The notes below the pieces were generated by a model. The model searched no databases, was not told where the DNA came from, and saw only the letters and a program-made list of their open reading frames with translations. A stretch of DNA of 64,000 bases. It comes from an uncultured Parabacteroides sp. Its GTDB lineage: Bacteria > Bacteroidota > Bacteroidia > Bacteroidales > Tannerellaceae. Made by a program: the position numbers and the translations under genes. The stretch lies in NCBI RefSeq assembly GCF_905196875.1, contig NZ_CAJJWO010000016.1:1-64000 (forward strand), written 5' to 3'. Of this stretch, positions 34,881-43,984 are shown piece by piece; positions within the stretch are counted from its first letter, which is position 1; each line of letters starts with the position of its first letter.

Positions 34881-36605
34881 TCATATGTCATCGACCTTTA
34901 TGTCTTTAACCATGAGTTGTAAGGTCGTGTTCCCGTTATACGTATTTTCTTCGATGGTATAGCAGATATTAAAAGGTCTCATCCCCTTAATATGCTTACT
35001 GTGTTCATGCATCCCGAAAGCGATACCGTGAATCGGCGTGTTCGATTTGTCGTCTATCAATTCCAGTTTGATATGTTCCAGTTCTTTACCTACCAGCTTG
35101 CTTGTACCGTAATCTTTGACGTTCAGTGAGCAGAACACCGGTTTCTGGTTGTCGGGTCCAAACGGGTTCATCCGTTTGAGCTCGCTCATGAATTTGGTAT
35201 TGATCTCTTTCAGGTCGAGTACAGCGTCGACATCGATCTGAGGTGTCATCTGTTCCGGGATGATCTCGTCGGCAGCGAGTTTCAGGAAACGATCGGTGAA
35301 AGCCTCCAGATTTTCCTCTTTCAGGGAAAGGCCCGCGGCATAGGTATGTCCTCCGAAGTTTTCCAACAGGTCGCGACAGTTCTCTATTGCCTTGTATATA
35401 TCGAAGCCAGTAACCGAGCGGGCAGAGCCGGTAATCAGTTCGGACGATTTGGTCAGTACGACTGCCGGGCGGTAATACTTTTCAGTCAGGCGGGAGGCAA
35501 CAATACCGATAACTCCTTTATGCCAGCCCGGATTGTAGACTACGATTGCCTTCCGGTCTTCCATATTGGCGAATTCATCGATGATGGCGTTAGCCTCGTC
35601 TGTTATTCTCTTGTCCAGTTCACGGCGTTCGTCGTTATACTGGTTGATATTTTCGCTCTTTTCGCGGGCTGATTCGACATCTTTGGCCAGTAGTAGGTCT
35701 ACTGCTTCCTTTCCGTTCATCATACGCCCGGAAGCATTGATGCGGGGACCTATTTTAAATACGATGTCGCTGATAGTGATATCTTTTCCGGTCAGACCAC
35801 AGATGTCTATGATCCCTTTCAATCCCAGGCTGGGATTGCTGTTTAGTTGCTTCAGCCCGTAGTAAGCCAGAATACGGTTTTCTCCTGTAATAGGCACGAT
35901 GTCGGAAGCGATACTGACAGCTGTCAATTCAAGCAATTTTTCCAATTCTGAGAAGGGGAAATTATTGCTTTTGGCAAAAGCCTGCATAAACTTAAAGCCA
36001 ACCCCACAGCCCGACAAATGTTCGTAGGGATAGATAGAATCTACCCGCTTAGCATCCAGTACAGCTACCGCATCCGGAAGTGTATCGTCCGGCATATGGT
36101 GGTCGCAAATAATAAAGTCGATACCTTTTTCTTTGGCATACTCTATCTTTTCGATTGCTTTGATTCCGCAGTCGAGTGAGATAATTAAGGTTACGCCGTT
36201 TTCATACGCGTAATTGATCCCCTTGTAGGAAATACCATACCCTTCGTCATAACGATCCGGGATGTAATAATCCAGAGTCGAAGAGTAGGGTCTTAAATAT
36301 TTGAACACAAGCGAAACGGCAGTCGTTCCGTCTACATCGTAATCACCGTAAACCAGAATTTTTTCTTTATTCCCAAGAGCTCTGTTCAACCGTTTTACTG
36401 CTTTTTCCATATCCGGCATCAGAAATGGATCATGTAGGTCGTTGAGATTGGGTTTAAAGAACTTTCTTGCCTCTTCTGCCGTGGTAATCCCTCTCTGAAC
36501 AAGCAGGAGACAGATAATGGGACTGAAGCCGATCTCAGCCGCCAACGTATCTCTCTTACGTAATTCTTCTTCTGTCGGGGTTTGAAAATTCCATTTGTTA
36601 GTCAT
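34881..36605 (-). CDS. recJ: Single-stranded-DNA-specific exonuclease RecJ
   Basis: 574 residues. DHH-family motifs are visible: VYGDYDVDGTTAVSL (motif I), ISLDCGIKA, FIICDHHMPDD (DHH motif III), SGCGVGFK and, in the DHHA1 part, GSARSVTGFDIYKAIE and GGHTYAAGLSL. A C-terminal OB-type region follows. It degrades single-stranded DNA 5' to 3'. It is the first gene of the recJ-recQ pair. Upstream is a divergent gene and a 22-bp palindromic array. Confidence 0.94.
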   Translation of the reverse strand: MTNKWNFQTPTEEELRKRDTLAAEIGFSPIICLLLVQRGITTAEEARKFFKPNLNDLHDPFLMPDMEKAVKRLNRALGNKEKILVYGDYDVDGTTAVSLVFKYLRPYSSTLDYYIPDRYDEGYGISYKGINYAYENGVTLIISLDCGIKAIEKIEYAKEKGIDFIICDHHMPDDTLPDAVAVLDAKRVDSIYPYEHLSGCGVGFKFMQAFAKSNNFPFSELEKLLELTAVSIASDIVPITGENRILAYYGLKQLNSNPSLGLKGIIDICGLTGKDITISDIVFKIGPRINASGRMMNGKEAVDLLLAKDVESAREKSENINQYNDERRELDKRITDEANAIIDEFANMEDRKAIVVYNPGWHKGVIGIVASRLTEKYYRPAVVLTKSSELITGSARSVTGFDIYKAIENCRDLLENFGGHTYAAGLSLKEENLEAFTDRFLKLAADEIIPEQMTPQIDVDAVLDLKEINTKFMSELKRMNPFGPDNQKPVFCSLNVKDYGTSKLVGKELEHIKLELIDDKSNTPIHGIAFGMHEHSKHIKGMRPFNICYTIEENTYNGNTTLQLMVKDIKVDDI

Positions 36606-36671
36606 TATATATTATTTTTTCTTTTTTATCTTTCCACATAGCCTTGCGGCATGTTATTTTTTCTTCCTTAC

Positions 36672-36742
36672 GAAACTATTGTTTCACTAGGGTGAAACTA
36701 AAGTTTCTTCAGCATGAAACAAAAGTTTCAACCGGATGAAAC
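36672..36742. repeat. Tandem palindromic array, 22-bp period, 3 units plus a partial
   Basis: GAAAC begins at 36672, 36694, 36716 and 36738, exactly 22 bases apart. The first three units are GAAAC-N4-GTTTC palindromes with variable 8-base tails; the fourth is cut after GAAAC. It lies in the 319-base divergent gap between recJ and the threonylcarbamoyl-AMP synthase gene, where two helical turns per unit would suit a DNA-binding protein. The rest of that gap is AT-rich and holds only the promoter at 36897-36904. Confidence 0.8.
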
Positions 36743-36896
36743 TGGGACTGGAATTGCTGTCTTATCTATATCTCCCGGAAGATGCCCATGTTTTCTTTTC
36801 AACCCGTAAAATTAGGAATTTAAAATGGATAATAGCAATAGCCCAGGGAAAATAGTTTTTTTGTTATTATTTTTTTATAAGTACACGAATCATTTG

Positions 36897-36904
36897 TACA
36901 TTTG
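36897..36904 (+). promoter_or_regulatory. -7 promoter box for the tsaC-led operon
   Basis: TACATTTG matches TAnnTTTG, 20 bases before the ATG at 36925. The -33 region is T-rich (TTTTTTTA) without a clear TTTG. Confidence 0.5.
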
Positions 36905-36924
36905 TCACAATATTATAAAAAACA

Positions 36925-37485
36925 ATGACGGAAGATATTAAAAAGGCCTGTGAAGTAATGCAGGCAGGCGGTATAATACTCTATCCCACAGATACAATCT
37001 GGGGAATAGGTTGTGATGCAACGAATGAAGAAGCTGTGCAACGTGTGTATGAGTTAAAGAGAAGAGCAGACAATAAGGCCATGCTGGTTTTATTGGATAG
37101 TACTGCAAAACTCGAAATGTACGTATCGGATGTTCCCGATGTTGCATGGGATTTGATCGAAGTGGCAGACAAGCCGCTGACCATTATCTACTCCAATGCA
37201 AAAAATCTGGCAAAAAACCTGTTGGCTGACGATGGAAGCGTGGGTATTCGTATTTCAAACGAAGAATTTTCGCGTAAACTGTGTGAACGTTTCCGTAAAC
37301 CGTTGGTGTCGACATCTGCCAATGTGAGCGGCGAACTTTCACCGGCTAATTTCTCGGAAGTATCGGATGTAATTAAAAACGGAGTAGATTATATAGTTGG
37401 CTATCGCCAGGATGATATGAGCAAGGCACAACCATCAAATATTATAAAACTTGGTGCCGGAGGTCTTATTCAGGTTATCAGATAA
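36925..37485 (+). CDS. L-threonylcarbamoyladenylate synthase (Sua5/YrdC family)
   Basis: 186 residues with YrdC-fold motifs: GGIILYPTDTIWGIGCDATN, VYELKRRADNKAMLVLL, VGIRISNEEFSRKLC and PLVSTSANVSGE. The enzyme makes threonylcarbamoyl-AMP from threonine, bicarbonate and ATP for the t6A modification of tRNA. The C-terminal Sua5 domain is absent, so this is the short TsaC-like form. It heads an operon with very short gaps (2, 1, 3 and 2 bases). Confidence 0.88.
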   Translation: MTEDIKKACEVMQAGGIILYPTDTIWGIGCDATNEEAVQRVYELKRRADNKAMLVLLDSTAKLEMYVSDVPDVAWDLIEVADKPLTIIYSNAKNLAKNLLADDGSVGIRISNEEFSRKLCERFRKPLVSTSANVSGELSPANFSEVSDVIKNGVDYIVGYRQDDMSKAQPSNIIKLGAGGLIQVIR

Positions 37486-37487
37486 GA

Positions 37488-38888
37488 ATGAAGAAAAGTA
37501 GGCAGGCAGGAAAATATATACTATCAGATTTTATCTCTGCAGCAGTAGCGTGGTTTTTATTTAACTGGCTACGATATAAGGAAGTGGCTATTTATGAGGG
37601 GGCCGGTTCTTTCAGTAATTATCTGGCTTATATGCAGGTATTGAAAGGGCAGTTTCTGATCCCTTTCTTCTGGCTGACTCTGTACTATTTTTCGGGTTAT
37701 TACAATAAACCGTTCGGAAAGTCGAGGTTGACCGAGTTGTTTTCGACTTTTGTCACTTCTTTGATCGGAGTTGTCCTGATTTTCTTTATCGTTGTATTGA
37801 ACGATCTGCCTCGCTCGTTTCATATTTACTACGAACTCTTTTTTGTATTATTCGGTTTACAGTTCGTATTGACCTATATCCCGCGTCTGTCTATCACGCT
37901 TGCGGGCCTGCGGAAAATAAAAAGTAGGGAAGGGGCAATGAATGTATTGATAATCGGAGCAGGGAAGAAGGCATGTAGTATTGCTAAAGATCTTTATCGG
38001 ATGGGATATAATATTTCTGGTTTTATACCGGAAGATCCGGTAACTTCGGTAGAGGTGGATCAAAAAGAAGTACTAGGAGTTTTGGACGATTTGCCGATGA
38101 TTGTTGCAGAAAAAAGGATCGATGAACTGGTACTTGCTGCAGAAACGGATGATAATAAAAAATTGTTGAATATTCTTTATTCGCTTTATCTTTATAAGTT
38201 ACCGATCAAAGTCTTGGCCGATAAGTTGAGTATGCTCTCGCAGGTAAAGATAAAGACGATTCGCGGCATTCCTCTGGTGAACGTCACGGATAACAATTTC
38301 TCGCAGGTGGAAAAGAATATCAAGCTGTTCATGGATAAGGTCATATCGGCTTTGGTACTGATTCTGTTTTCACCGATGTATCTTTATATTGCATATCGGG
38401 TGAAGAAGGATTCTCCGGGGCCGGTCTTTTTCTGTCAGGAACGGATCGGATATATGGGAAAACCGTTTATGATCTATAAGTTTCGGACGATGTATGTGGG
38501 AGCCGAAGATAAAGGACCGTTGTTGTCGTCTGAAAATGATGAACGTATTACTCCGTTCGGACATGTTATGCGGAAATACCGGCTGGATGAATTTCCTCAG
38601 TTCTGGAATGTACTGAAAGGGGATATGTCGGTAGTAGGGCCGCGGCCGGAGCGTAAATATTTTATCGATCAGATAGTAAAAGTTGCGCCTCACTATTATT
38701 TATTACATAACGTACGTCCTGGCATCACTTCTCTCGGGATGGTGAAATACGGATATGCCGGCGATGTGGATAAGATGATCGAGCGCATGAAATATGATGT
38801 TTTATATTACGAAAATATGTCGTTACTGCTGGATATAACAATATTGATCTACACAGTAAAGACAGTGTTTACAGGTAAAGGTATTTAA
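37488..38888 (+). CDS. Polyprenyl-phosphate sugar-1-phosphate transferase (WbaP-like, bacterial sugar transferase)
   Basis: 466 residues. Four or five N-terminal membrane segments (to about 135), a Rossmann-like CoA-binding region (about 150-260, NVLIIGAGKKACSIAKDLYRMG), one more helix, and the catalytic domain (about 285-466). Catalytic motifs include SPGPVFFCQERIGYMGKPF, YKFRTMYVGAE, YRLDEFPQFWNVLKGDMSVVGPRPE and NVRPGITSLG. It starts a lipid-linked glycan by moving a sugar phosphate to undecaprenyl phosphate. The sugar and the glycan are unknown, and no glycan cluster is beside it. Confidence 0.88.
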   Translation: MKKSRQAGKYILSDFISAAVAWFLFNWLRYKEVAIYEGAGSFSNYLAYMQVLKGQFLIPFFWLTLYYFSGYYNKPFGKSRLTELFSTFVTSLIGVVLIFFIVVLNDLPRSFHIYYELFFVLFGLQFVLTYIPRLSITLAGLRKIKSREGAMNVLIIGAGKKACSIAKDLYRMGYNISGFIPEDPVTSVEVDQKEVLGVLDDLPMIVAEKRIDELVLAAETDDNKKLLNILYSLYLYKLPIKVLADKLSMLSQVKIKTIRGIPLVNVTDNNFSQVEKNIKLFMDKVISALVLILFSPMYLYIAYRVKKDSPGPVFFCQERIGYMGKPFMIYKFRTMYVGAEDKGPLLSSENDERITPFGHVMRKYRLDEFPQFWNVLKGDMSVVGPRPERKYFIDQIVKVAPHYYLLHNVRPGITSLGMVKYGYAGDVDKMIERMKYDVLYYENMSLLLDITILIYTVKTVFTGKGI

Positions 38889-38889
38889 A

Positions 38890-40674
38890 ATGGCAAAAGA
38901 AGGTTTATTTTACAGGTTTCTGTTGTGGCGTGATAAGCATATAAAAGAGAAACATTTTATTCTGGTGATCAGTTTTCTGGTCGGTATATGCACGGCGGCA
39001 TCCGCTATCATACTGAAGCAGTTGATTCATTTTATACAGCATCTCCTTACCGGGAATTTCGATGCCAGTGGGGTGAACTACCTCTATCTGCTCTATCCGG
39101 TAATCGGTATCTTGCTGGCAGGATTGTTCGTTAAGTATATTGTGCGCGACGATATCAGTCATGGAGTAACAAAGATCCTTTATGCCATTTCACAGCGTAA
39201 GAGCCGGATCAAACCCCATAACACCTGGTCGTCTATCGTAGCCAGTTCCGTGACTATCGGATTCGGAGGATCGGTAGGAGCAGAGGCCCCGATCGTATTG
39301 ACCGGAGCGGCTATCGGCTCTAATCTGGGACGTTTGTTCCGCATGGAGCAGAAAACCTTAATGCTGTTGGTTGGCTGTGGAGCGGCAGGGGCGATTTCCG
39401 GTATCTTCAAGGCTCCCATTGCAGGACTGGTTTTTGTGATCGAGGTGTTATTGCTCGACCTGACGATGACGTCTGTGTTGCCTTTGCTGATTTCATCGGT
39501 GACGGCAGCCACGGTTTCCTATATTTTTACGGGAACGGAAGCGATGTTTAAGTTTTCTCAGACTGAGGTTTTTGAGATAGAACGTATTCCGTATGTACTG
39601 TTGTTGGGCGTTTTCTGTGGTCTGGTATCTTTGTATTTTACCCGTGTGATGAACCGGGTGGAAGGAATGTACCGGAAGCTGGGTGTTTATTGGAAGAAGT
39701 TCCTGTTGGGAGGCGTGATGCTGAGTATCTTGATTTTTCTTTTCCCTCCGTTATATGGCGAAGGTTACGATACGATCGGTTCCCTATTGAACGGACAGTT
39801 CTCCCATATTATGGACAAGAGTTTATTCTATGACCTGAATGATAATTACTGGGGAATTATCGTATTCCTATTCCTGATCCTGCTGACTAAAGTTTTTGCA
39901 TCGAGTGCGACTAATGCCGGTGGCGGTTGTGGTGGTATTTTTGCACCTAGTTTGTATTTAGGCTGTATATCAGGATTCCTGTTTGCTCATACCTCCAACT
40001 ATTTCCCGTTTACGATGTATATTTCGGAAAAAAACTTTGCCTTGTTGGGTATGGCGGGAATCATGTCGGGAGTTATGCATGCACCGCTTACCGGAGTGTT
40101 CCTGATTGCGGAACTTACCGGTGGATACGATCTTTTTCTTCCGTTAATGATCGTTTCCATCAGTTCATACCTGACAATCCTGATGTTCGAGCCTCACAGT
40201 ATCTATTCGATGCGTCTGGCTCAGAAAGGGGAATTACTTACGCACCATAAAGACCGTGCCGTTCTGACTTTGCTGAATACGGATAGCGTGATTGAGAAAG
40301 ATTTCCAGACCGTTTCACCGGAAATGTCGTTGGGCGATATGGTAAAAGTAATTGCGAAGAGCGGACGAAATGCATTCCCGGTTATCGACGATAAAGGTGT
40401 TTTGCTGGGAATCGTGCAATTGGACAATATCCGCAACATTATGTTCCGTCCGGAGTTATATAACAGATTCCATGTATCCAAATTCATGGTGTCGGCTCCG
40501 GCCAAGATACAGATCGGAACCCCGATGGAACAGATCATGGGGATATTTGACGATACAAAGGCCTGGAACCTTCCCGTAGTGGATGAAGAAGGCCGTTATG
40601 TCGGCTTTATGTCGAAGTCGAAGATATTTAATTCATACCGCGAAGTATTGGTAGAAAACTTTTCAGGAGATTAA
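38890..40674 (+). CDS. ClC-family chloride channel/transporter with CBS domains
   Basis: 594 residues. The membrane part (about 1-440) has ClC filter motifs: GSVGAEAPIVLTG (the GxxxE position holds the gating Glu), GAAGAISGIFKAPIAG and GGGCGGIFAPSLYLG. Two CBS modules follow (about 455-590: MSLGDMVKVIAKSGRNAFPVIDD and KIQIGTPMEQIMGIFDDTKAWNLPVVDEEGRYVG). ClC proteins exchange chloride for protons or conduct chloride, and CBS domains sense nucleotides. Which type this is cannot be told from sequence alone. Confidence 0.9.
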   Translation: MAKEGLFYRFLLWRDKHIKEKHFILVISFLVGICTAASAIILKQLIHFIQHLLTGNFDASGVNYLYLLYPVIGILLAGLFVKYIVRDDISHGVTKILYAISQRKSRIKPHNTWSSIVASSVTIGFGGSVGAEAPIVLTGAAIGSNLGRLFRMEQKTLMLLVGCGAAGAISGIFKAPIAGLVFVIEVLLLDLTMTSVLPLLISSVTAATVSYIFTGTEAMFKFSQTEVFEIERIPYVLLLGVFCGLVSLYFTRVMNRVEGMYRKLGVYWKKFLLGGVMLSILIFLFPPLYGEGYDTIGSLLNGQFSHIMDKSLFYDLNDNYWGIIVFLFLILLTKVFASSATNAGGGCGGIFAPSLYLGCISGFLFAHTSNYFPFTMYISEKNFALLGMAGIMSGVMHAPLTGVFLIAELTGGYDLFLPLMIVSISSYLTILMFEPHSIYSMRLAQKGELLTHHKDRAVLTLLNTDSVIEKDFQTVSPEMSLGDMVKVIAKSGRNAFPVIDDKGVLLGIVQLDNIRNIMFRPELYNRFHVSKFMVSAPAKIQIGTPMEQIMGIFDDTKAWNLPVVDEEGRYVGFMSKSKIFNSYREVLVENFSGD

Positions 40675-40677
40675 AAG

Positions 40678-41652
40678 ATGGATAAAAAAGAATTACGTAT
40701 TGTATATATGGGCACTCCCGACTTTGCAGTGGAGAGCCTGCGTGCCTTGGTGGAAGGGGGCTATAATGTAGTAGGAGTGATTACAATGCCGGATAAGCCG
40801 GTAGGACGTCATGGCAGTGTTTTACAGGCTAGCCCGGTAAAAGAATATGCTTTGTCGCAAAATCTCCCGGTGTTACAGCCGGAGAAGCTGAAGGATGAAG
40901 CGTTTATTTCAGACCTACGTGCCTTGAATGCTGACTTGCAGATTGTGGTTGCTTTCCGTATGCTGCCGGAAATTGTGTGGGATATGCCGCGCTTCGGAAC
41001 ATTCAACCTGCATGCTTCGTTGTTGCCGCAGTATCGTGGTGCAGCCCCGATCAATTGGGCGGTTATCAATGGGGATACTGAAACCGGAGTAACAACATTC
41101 TTCCTTACGCATGAGATCGATACCGGAAAAATCATCCGCCAGAAACATCTTCCGATCGCGGATACGGATAATGTAGGAGTCGTGCATGATGCTTTGATGG
41201 CAATAGGGGCAGGACTTGTTACCGAAACAGTCGATCTTTTGCTGGCAGGTGAAGTAGATGCCATTCCGCAGGAAGAGTTCTTCAAGGATGTCGCCGAGCT
41301 TCGTCCGGCTCCGAAGATATTTAAAGATACTTGTCGTATTATGTGGAAACAACCTTTAAAGAATATCTATGATTTTATTCGTGGTTTGTCTCCCTATCCG
41401 GCTGCTTGGACGGATCTGGTAGCTCCTGACGGAAGTTGCCTGACGTTGAAAGTCTATGAAACAGAGAAATATCCGGCTTCTCATAACCATACTATAGGCA
41501 CGATCCATACAGACGGAAAGAGCTATATCGATGTAGCCGTAAAAGATGGATATATCCGCCTTTTATCCCTTCAGCTAGCGGGAAAGAAACGCATGGGTGT
41601 AAAAGATTTTCTGAACGGTAACAAACAAATCGGGGATTTCACAGTAGAATAA
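40678..41652 (+). CDS. fmt: Methionyl-tRNA formyltransferase
   Basis: 324 residues. VYMGTPDFAVESLRAL at the start, the formyl-folate binding site NLHASLLPQYRGAAPINWAVINGDTETGV (His and the catalytic Asp region EIDTGKII), and a C-terminal OB domain from about 210. It formylates initiator Met-tRNA using 10-formyltetrahydrofolate. It lies 3 bases after the ClC gene, in the order tsaC-type, sugar transferase, ClC, fmt. Confidence 0.95.
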   Translation: MDKKELRIVYMGTPDFAVESLRALVEGGYNVVGVITMPDKPVGRHGSVLQASPVKEYALSQNLPVLQPEKLKDEAFISDLRALNADLQIVVAFRMLPEIVWDMPRFGTFNLHASLLPQYRGAAPINWAVINGDTETGVTTFFLTHEIDTGKIIRQKHLPIADTDNVGVVHDALMAIGAGLVTETVDLLLAGEVDAIPQEEFFKDVAELRPAPKIFKDTCRIMWKQPLKNIYDFIRGLSPYPAAWTDLVAPDGSCLTLKVYETEKYPASHNHTIGTIHTDGKSYIDVAVKDGYIRLLSLQLAGKKRMGVKDFLNGNKQIGDFTVE

Positions 41653-41654
41653 GA

Positions 41655-42029
41655 ATGGGAGAGACCAGACGTATCATTTATATCATACTGGGGTCTTTCT
41701 TCCTGATATTGGGAGCAGTGGGCATATTTGTCCCATTGCTCCCGACTACTCCTTTCTGGCTGTTGACCTGCTGGTTTTATCTTCGCAGTTCAGAAAAGTT
41801 GTACAACCGGGCGATGAGCAACCGTTATTTTGGTTCCTATATCAGAAACTTTCTGGTAGACAAGGCTATTCCTTTACGTTCGAAGATCATTTCTGTTTCG
41901 ATCATGTGGCTTTCTGCTATTCTGACCTCTCTTTATTTGATTGAATATCTCTGGGTAAAGATATTGTTGATACTTATCAGTATCGGAGTAACCTGGCATA
42001 TTCTTTCTTTTCCTACCAAGAAGAAGTGA
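41655..42029 (+). CDS. DUF454 (YbaN-like) inner-membrane protein
   Basis: 124 residues with three membrane segments. The N-terminus GSFFLILGAVGIFVPLLPTTPFWLLTCWFYLRSSEK and the following NRYFGSYIRNFLVDKAIPLRSKI match DUF454/YbaN. Function unknown. It ends the operon that began at 36925, and the stop lies 4 bases from a convergent AraC gene. Confidence 0.9.
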   Translation: MGETRRIIYIILGSFFLILGAVGIFVPLLPTTPFWLLTCWFYLRSSEKLYNRAMSNRYFGSYIRNFLVDKAIPLRSKIISVSIMWLSAILTSLYLIEYLWVKILLILISIGVTWHILSFPTKKK

Positions 42030-42033
42030 ACTT

Positions 42034-42903
42034 TTAAAACAACAGTTCTTTTCTTTTTTTCCTGTATTCACCGGGTGTAATGCCGTAATGGTTTTTGAAG
42101 ACACGTGAGAAATAGGCATCGTCATAGAATCCCAACTGATAGGCTATTTCCTTTATACTGTATTCATTGTTCAGGAGAAGGGGAAGTGCTGTATTCATCC
42201 GTAGCAATGAAATGTAATTGGCCGGAGTGGTCTTTAATGCTTTGGTGAATATCCGGTGGAAATAGTTTGGTGAAATGTTACAGCAATCTGCCAATTCCTT
42301 CAACCGGACAGATTCGGTAAAATGTTCCTTGATGTATAGAATTGCCGGTTCGATCATGCGGATCGAGTAAATATCCTGTGGCGATGTCCAGGGATATTTT
42401 TCCAACAGGGAAACGATCATGGACTGGATACCCGCCTGCATACGCAATGACTCGAGGAAATAGTCTTCGTAGGAAGCCGGCTCGCCGGAGACCAGTACTT
42501 CTATATTCGCCAGCGAGTTACTAACGAGGTCCATTGTCCCGGTAAAATTGACGACTAACGGCATCGATAACAGGCTGTGATGTATGACCAGGTCTTTCGG
42601 GATGAAATGAAGCCAGTTGGTGGAAAAAGAGTGTCGGCATTGCTGGGCTGCCAGCTTGCTTCCGTTAATAAAATATAGGTTTCCGCTTTCCAGTAAATAT
42701 TCCTCGTTTTCATCGGAGAGAAAGAGCTTTCCTTCCGTGATCTGGTATATCTTGAAGCAGTTGTCTATATCCGAGTGTTTCTTATTCCAGGAATTGTTGC
42801 CTGTGTAAGTTCCTCCCGTAAGAATGTCGATCGTATGGCTTAAATGAATCATATTGCTGTTGTCTGGAATAAGATTGTACAATAATAGCCAAAAATTATA
42901 CAA
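42034..42903 (-). CDS. AraC-family regulator, divergent from fucosidase genes
   Basis: 289 residues; an internal ATG at 42852 (MIHLSHTIDIL) is an equally likely start. An N-terminal cupin-like sensor domain (GNLYFING region) precedes a C-terminal AraC double HTH: RLKELADCCNISPNYFHRIFTKAL and SIKEIAYQLGFYDDAYFSRVFKNHYGITPGEYR. It is transcribed away from two GH29 genes across a gap of only 57-108 bases, the usual arrangement for a sugar-responsive activator in Bacteroidales. The ligand may be fucose or a fucosylated glycan, as an inference. Confidence 0.83.
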   Translation of the reverse strand: MYNFWLLLYNLIPDNSNMIHLSHTIDILTGGTYTGNNSWNKKHSDIDNCFKIYQITEGKLFLSDENEEYLLESGNLYFINGSKLAAQQCRHSFSTNWLHFIPKDLVIHHSLLSMPLVVNFTGTMDLVSNSLANIEVLVSGEPASYEDYFLESLRMQAGIQSMIVSLLEKYPWTSPQDIYSIRMIEPAILYIKEHFTESVRLKELADCCNISPNYFHRIFTKALKTTPANYISLLRMNTALPLLLNNEYSIKEIAYQLGFYDDAYFSRVFKNHYGITPGEYRKKRKELLF

Positions 42904-42960
42904 TCCGTATGTGAAAAGGAATATTTATTTTTGCTGATACTAAATTCTAAATGTGATATC

Positions 42961-43968
42961 ATGAAAACAATAGCAGGAAATTTGTTCGTCTGGTGTGTAA
43001 TTATATTATGTGTATTTTCTGGTTGCGATCAGAAAAAGGCCACTCCTGATCCGGTCAGGGCGAAGGAAGTGGCTGATCTTCGTTTCGGAATGTTTATCTG
43101 CTGGTCGTACAGCACATTCTCCGGTAAGGAATGGACAGGTGAACCGCACGATGTCTCCTTTTTCCGGGCTACTTCCTGTAACACCGATCAATGGGCCAGA
43201 ACGGCCAAAGAAGCAGGAATGAATTATATCCTGTTCCTGACAAAGCACCATGACGGTTTTTGCCTGTGGGATACCCAAACAACCGACCTGAAAGTGACTA
43301 ATGCCCCGCTTAAGACCGATGTCTTGAAACAGTTGCGTGCTTCATGCGATAAATATGGTATAAAGTTGGCTCTGTACTTTTCGGAAGGGGATTGGAACTG
43401 GGAAGGTGCTGAACGTGGACGAAGCCAGAAAGGCGGAAGTAATCCAGACATGAAAAAAGCCCAGCTGAAAGAATTACTGACCCAATACGGCCCGGTGGAG
43501 TTTATCTGGTTCGATCATGCCGTAGGCGATGGAGGTCTTTCGCATGAAGAAACGACGGCATGGGTACATCAGTTTCAGCCCGATTGTTTTGCCGGTTATA
43601 ATCATGGAGCGCCATCCGGTCGTTTGAGTCTGCGTGAACGGGGATGTGCAGGACCTCTTGGTGGCGACAACTTAACTTGGGTGGAAGATGCCGGAAAGAA
43701 TGAAAAGGCTTATGACGGTTATCTCGTAGCTGAATTTACTTATCCGTTGCTGCCACCCCACGAAGGCGGTGCAGACTGGTTCTACTCTTTGCCGCAGCAT
43801 GACTCGTTGGCTTTCCCAGCAGAAAAAATCTATAAGGATTATAAGGAGGCTGTTGAATATGGAAATATCTTTTCATTGAATATCGGCCCGGATTATAACG
43901 GGAATATTCGTGATATAGATTGTAAAGTGCTCCGGGAAGTGGGGCGGATGATAAAAGAGAATAAATAG
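42961..43968 (+). CDS. GH29 alpha-L-fucosidase-like lipoprotein (short form)
   Basis: 335 residues from ATG 42961, giving a lipoprotein signal (CVIILCVFSGCDQKK). The GH29 barrel is visible: FGMFICWSYSTFSGKEW, ILFLTKHHDGFCLWDTQTTD (the His-His pair binding fucose), and EFIWFDHAVGDGG, where Asp of WFD is the expected nucleophile position. The domain ends shortly after the barrel, without the C-terminal beta domain, so it is shorter than usual. A -7 box (TATTTTTG, 42926-42933) lies upstream. Periplasmic or surface release of fucose is expected, but activity is not certain in a short form. Confidence 0.85.
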   Translation: MKTIAGNLFVWCVIILCVFSGCDQKKATPDPVRAKEVADLRFGMFICWSYSTFSGKEWTGEPHDVSFFRATSCNTDQWARTAKEAGMNYILFLTKHHDGFCLWDTQTTDLKVTNAPLKTDVLKQLRASCDKYGIKLALYFSEGDWNWEGAERGRSQKGGSNPDMKKAQLKELLTQYGPVEFIWFDHAVGDGGLSHEETTAWVHQFQPDCFAGYNHGAPSGRLSLRERGCAGPLGGDNLTWVEDAGKNEKAYDGYLVAEFTYPLLPPHEGGADWFYSLPQHDSLAFPAEKIYKDYKEAVEYGNIFSLNIGPDYNGNIRDIDCKVLREVGRMIKENK

Positions 43969-43984
43969 AAAATTCATGATCTGT

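Noticed and set aside
36672..36742. CRISPR array
   Set aside because: Period of 22 bases leaves only 8-base variable tails, far too short for spacers.
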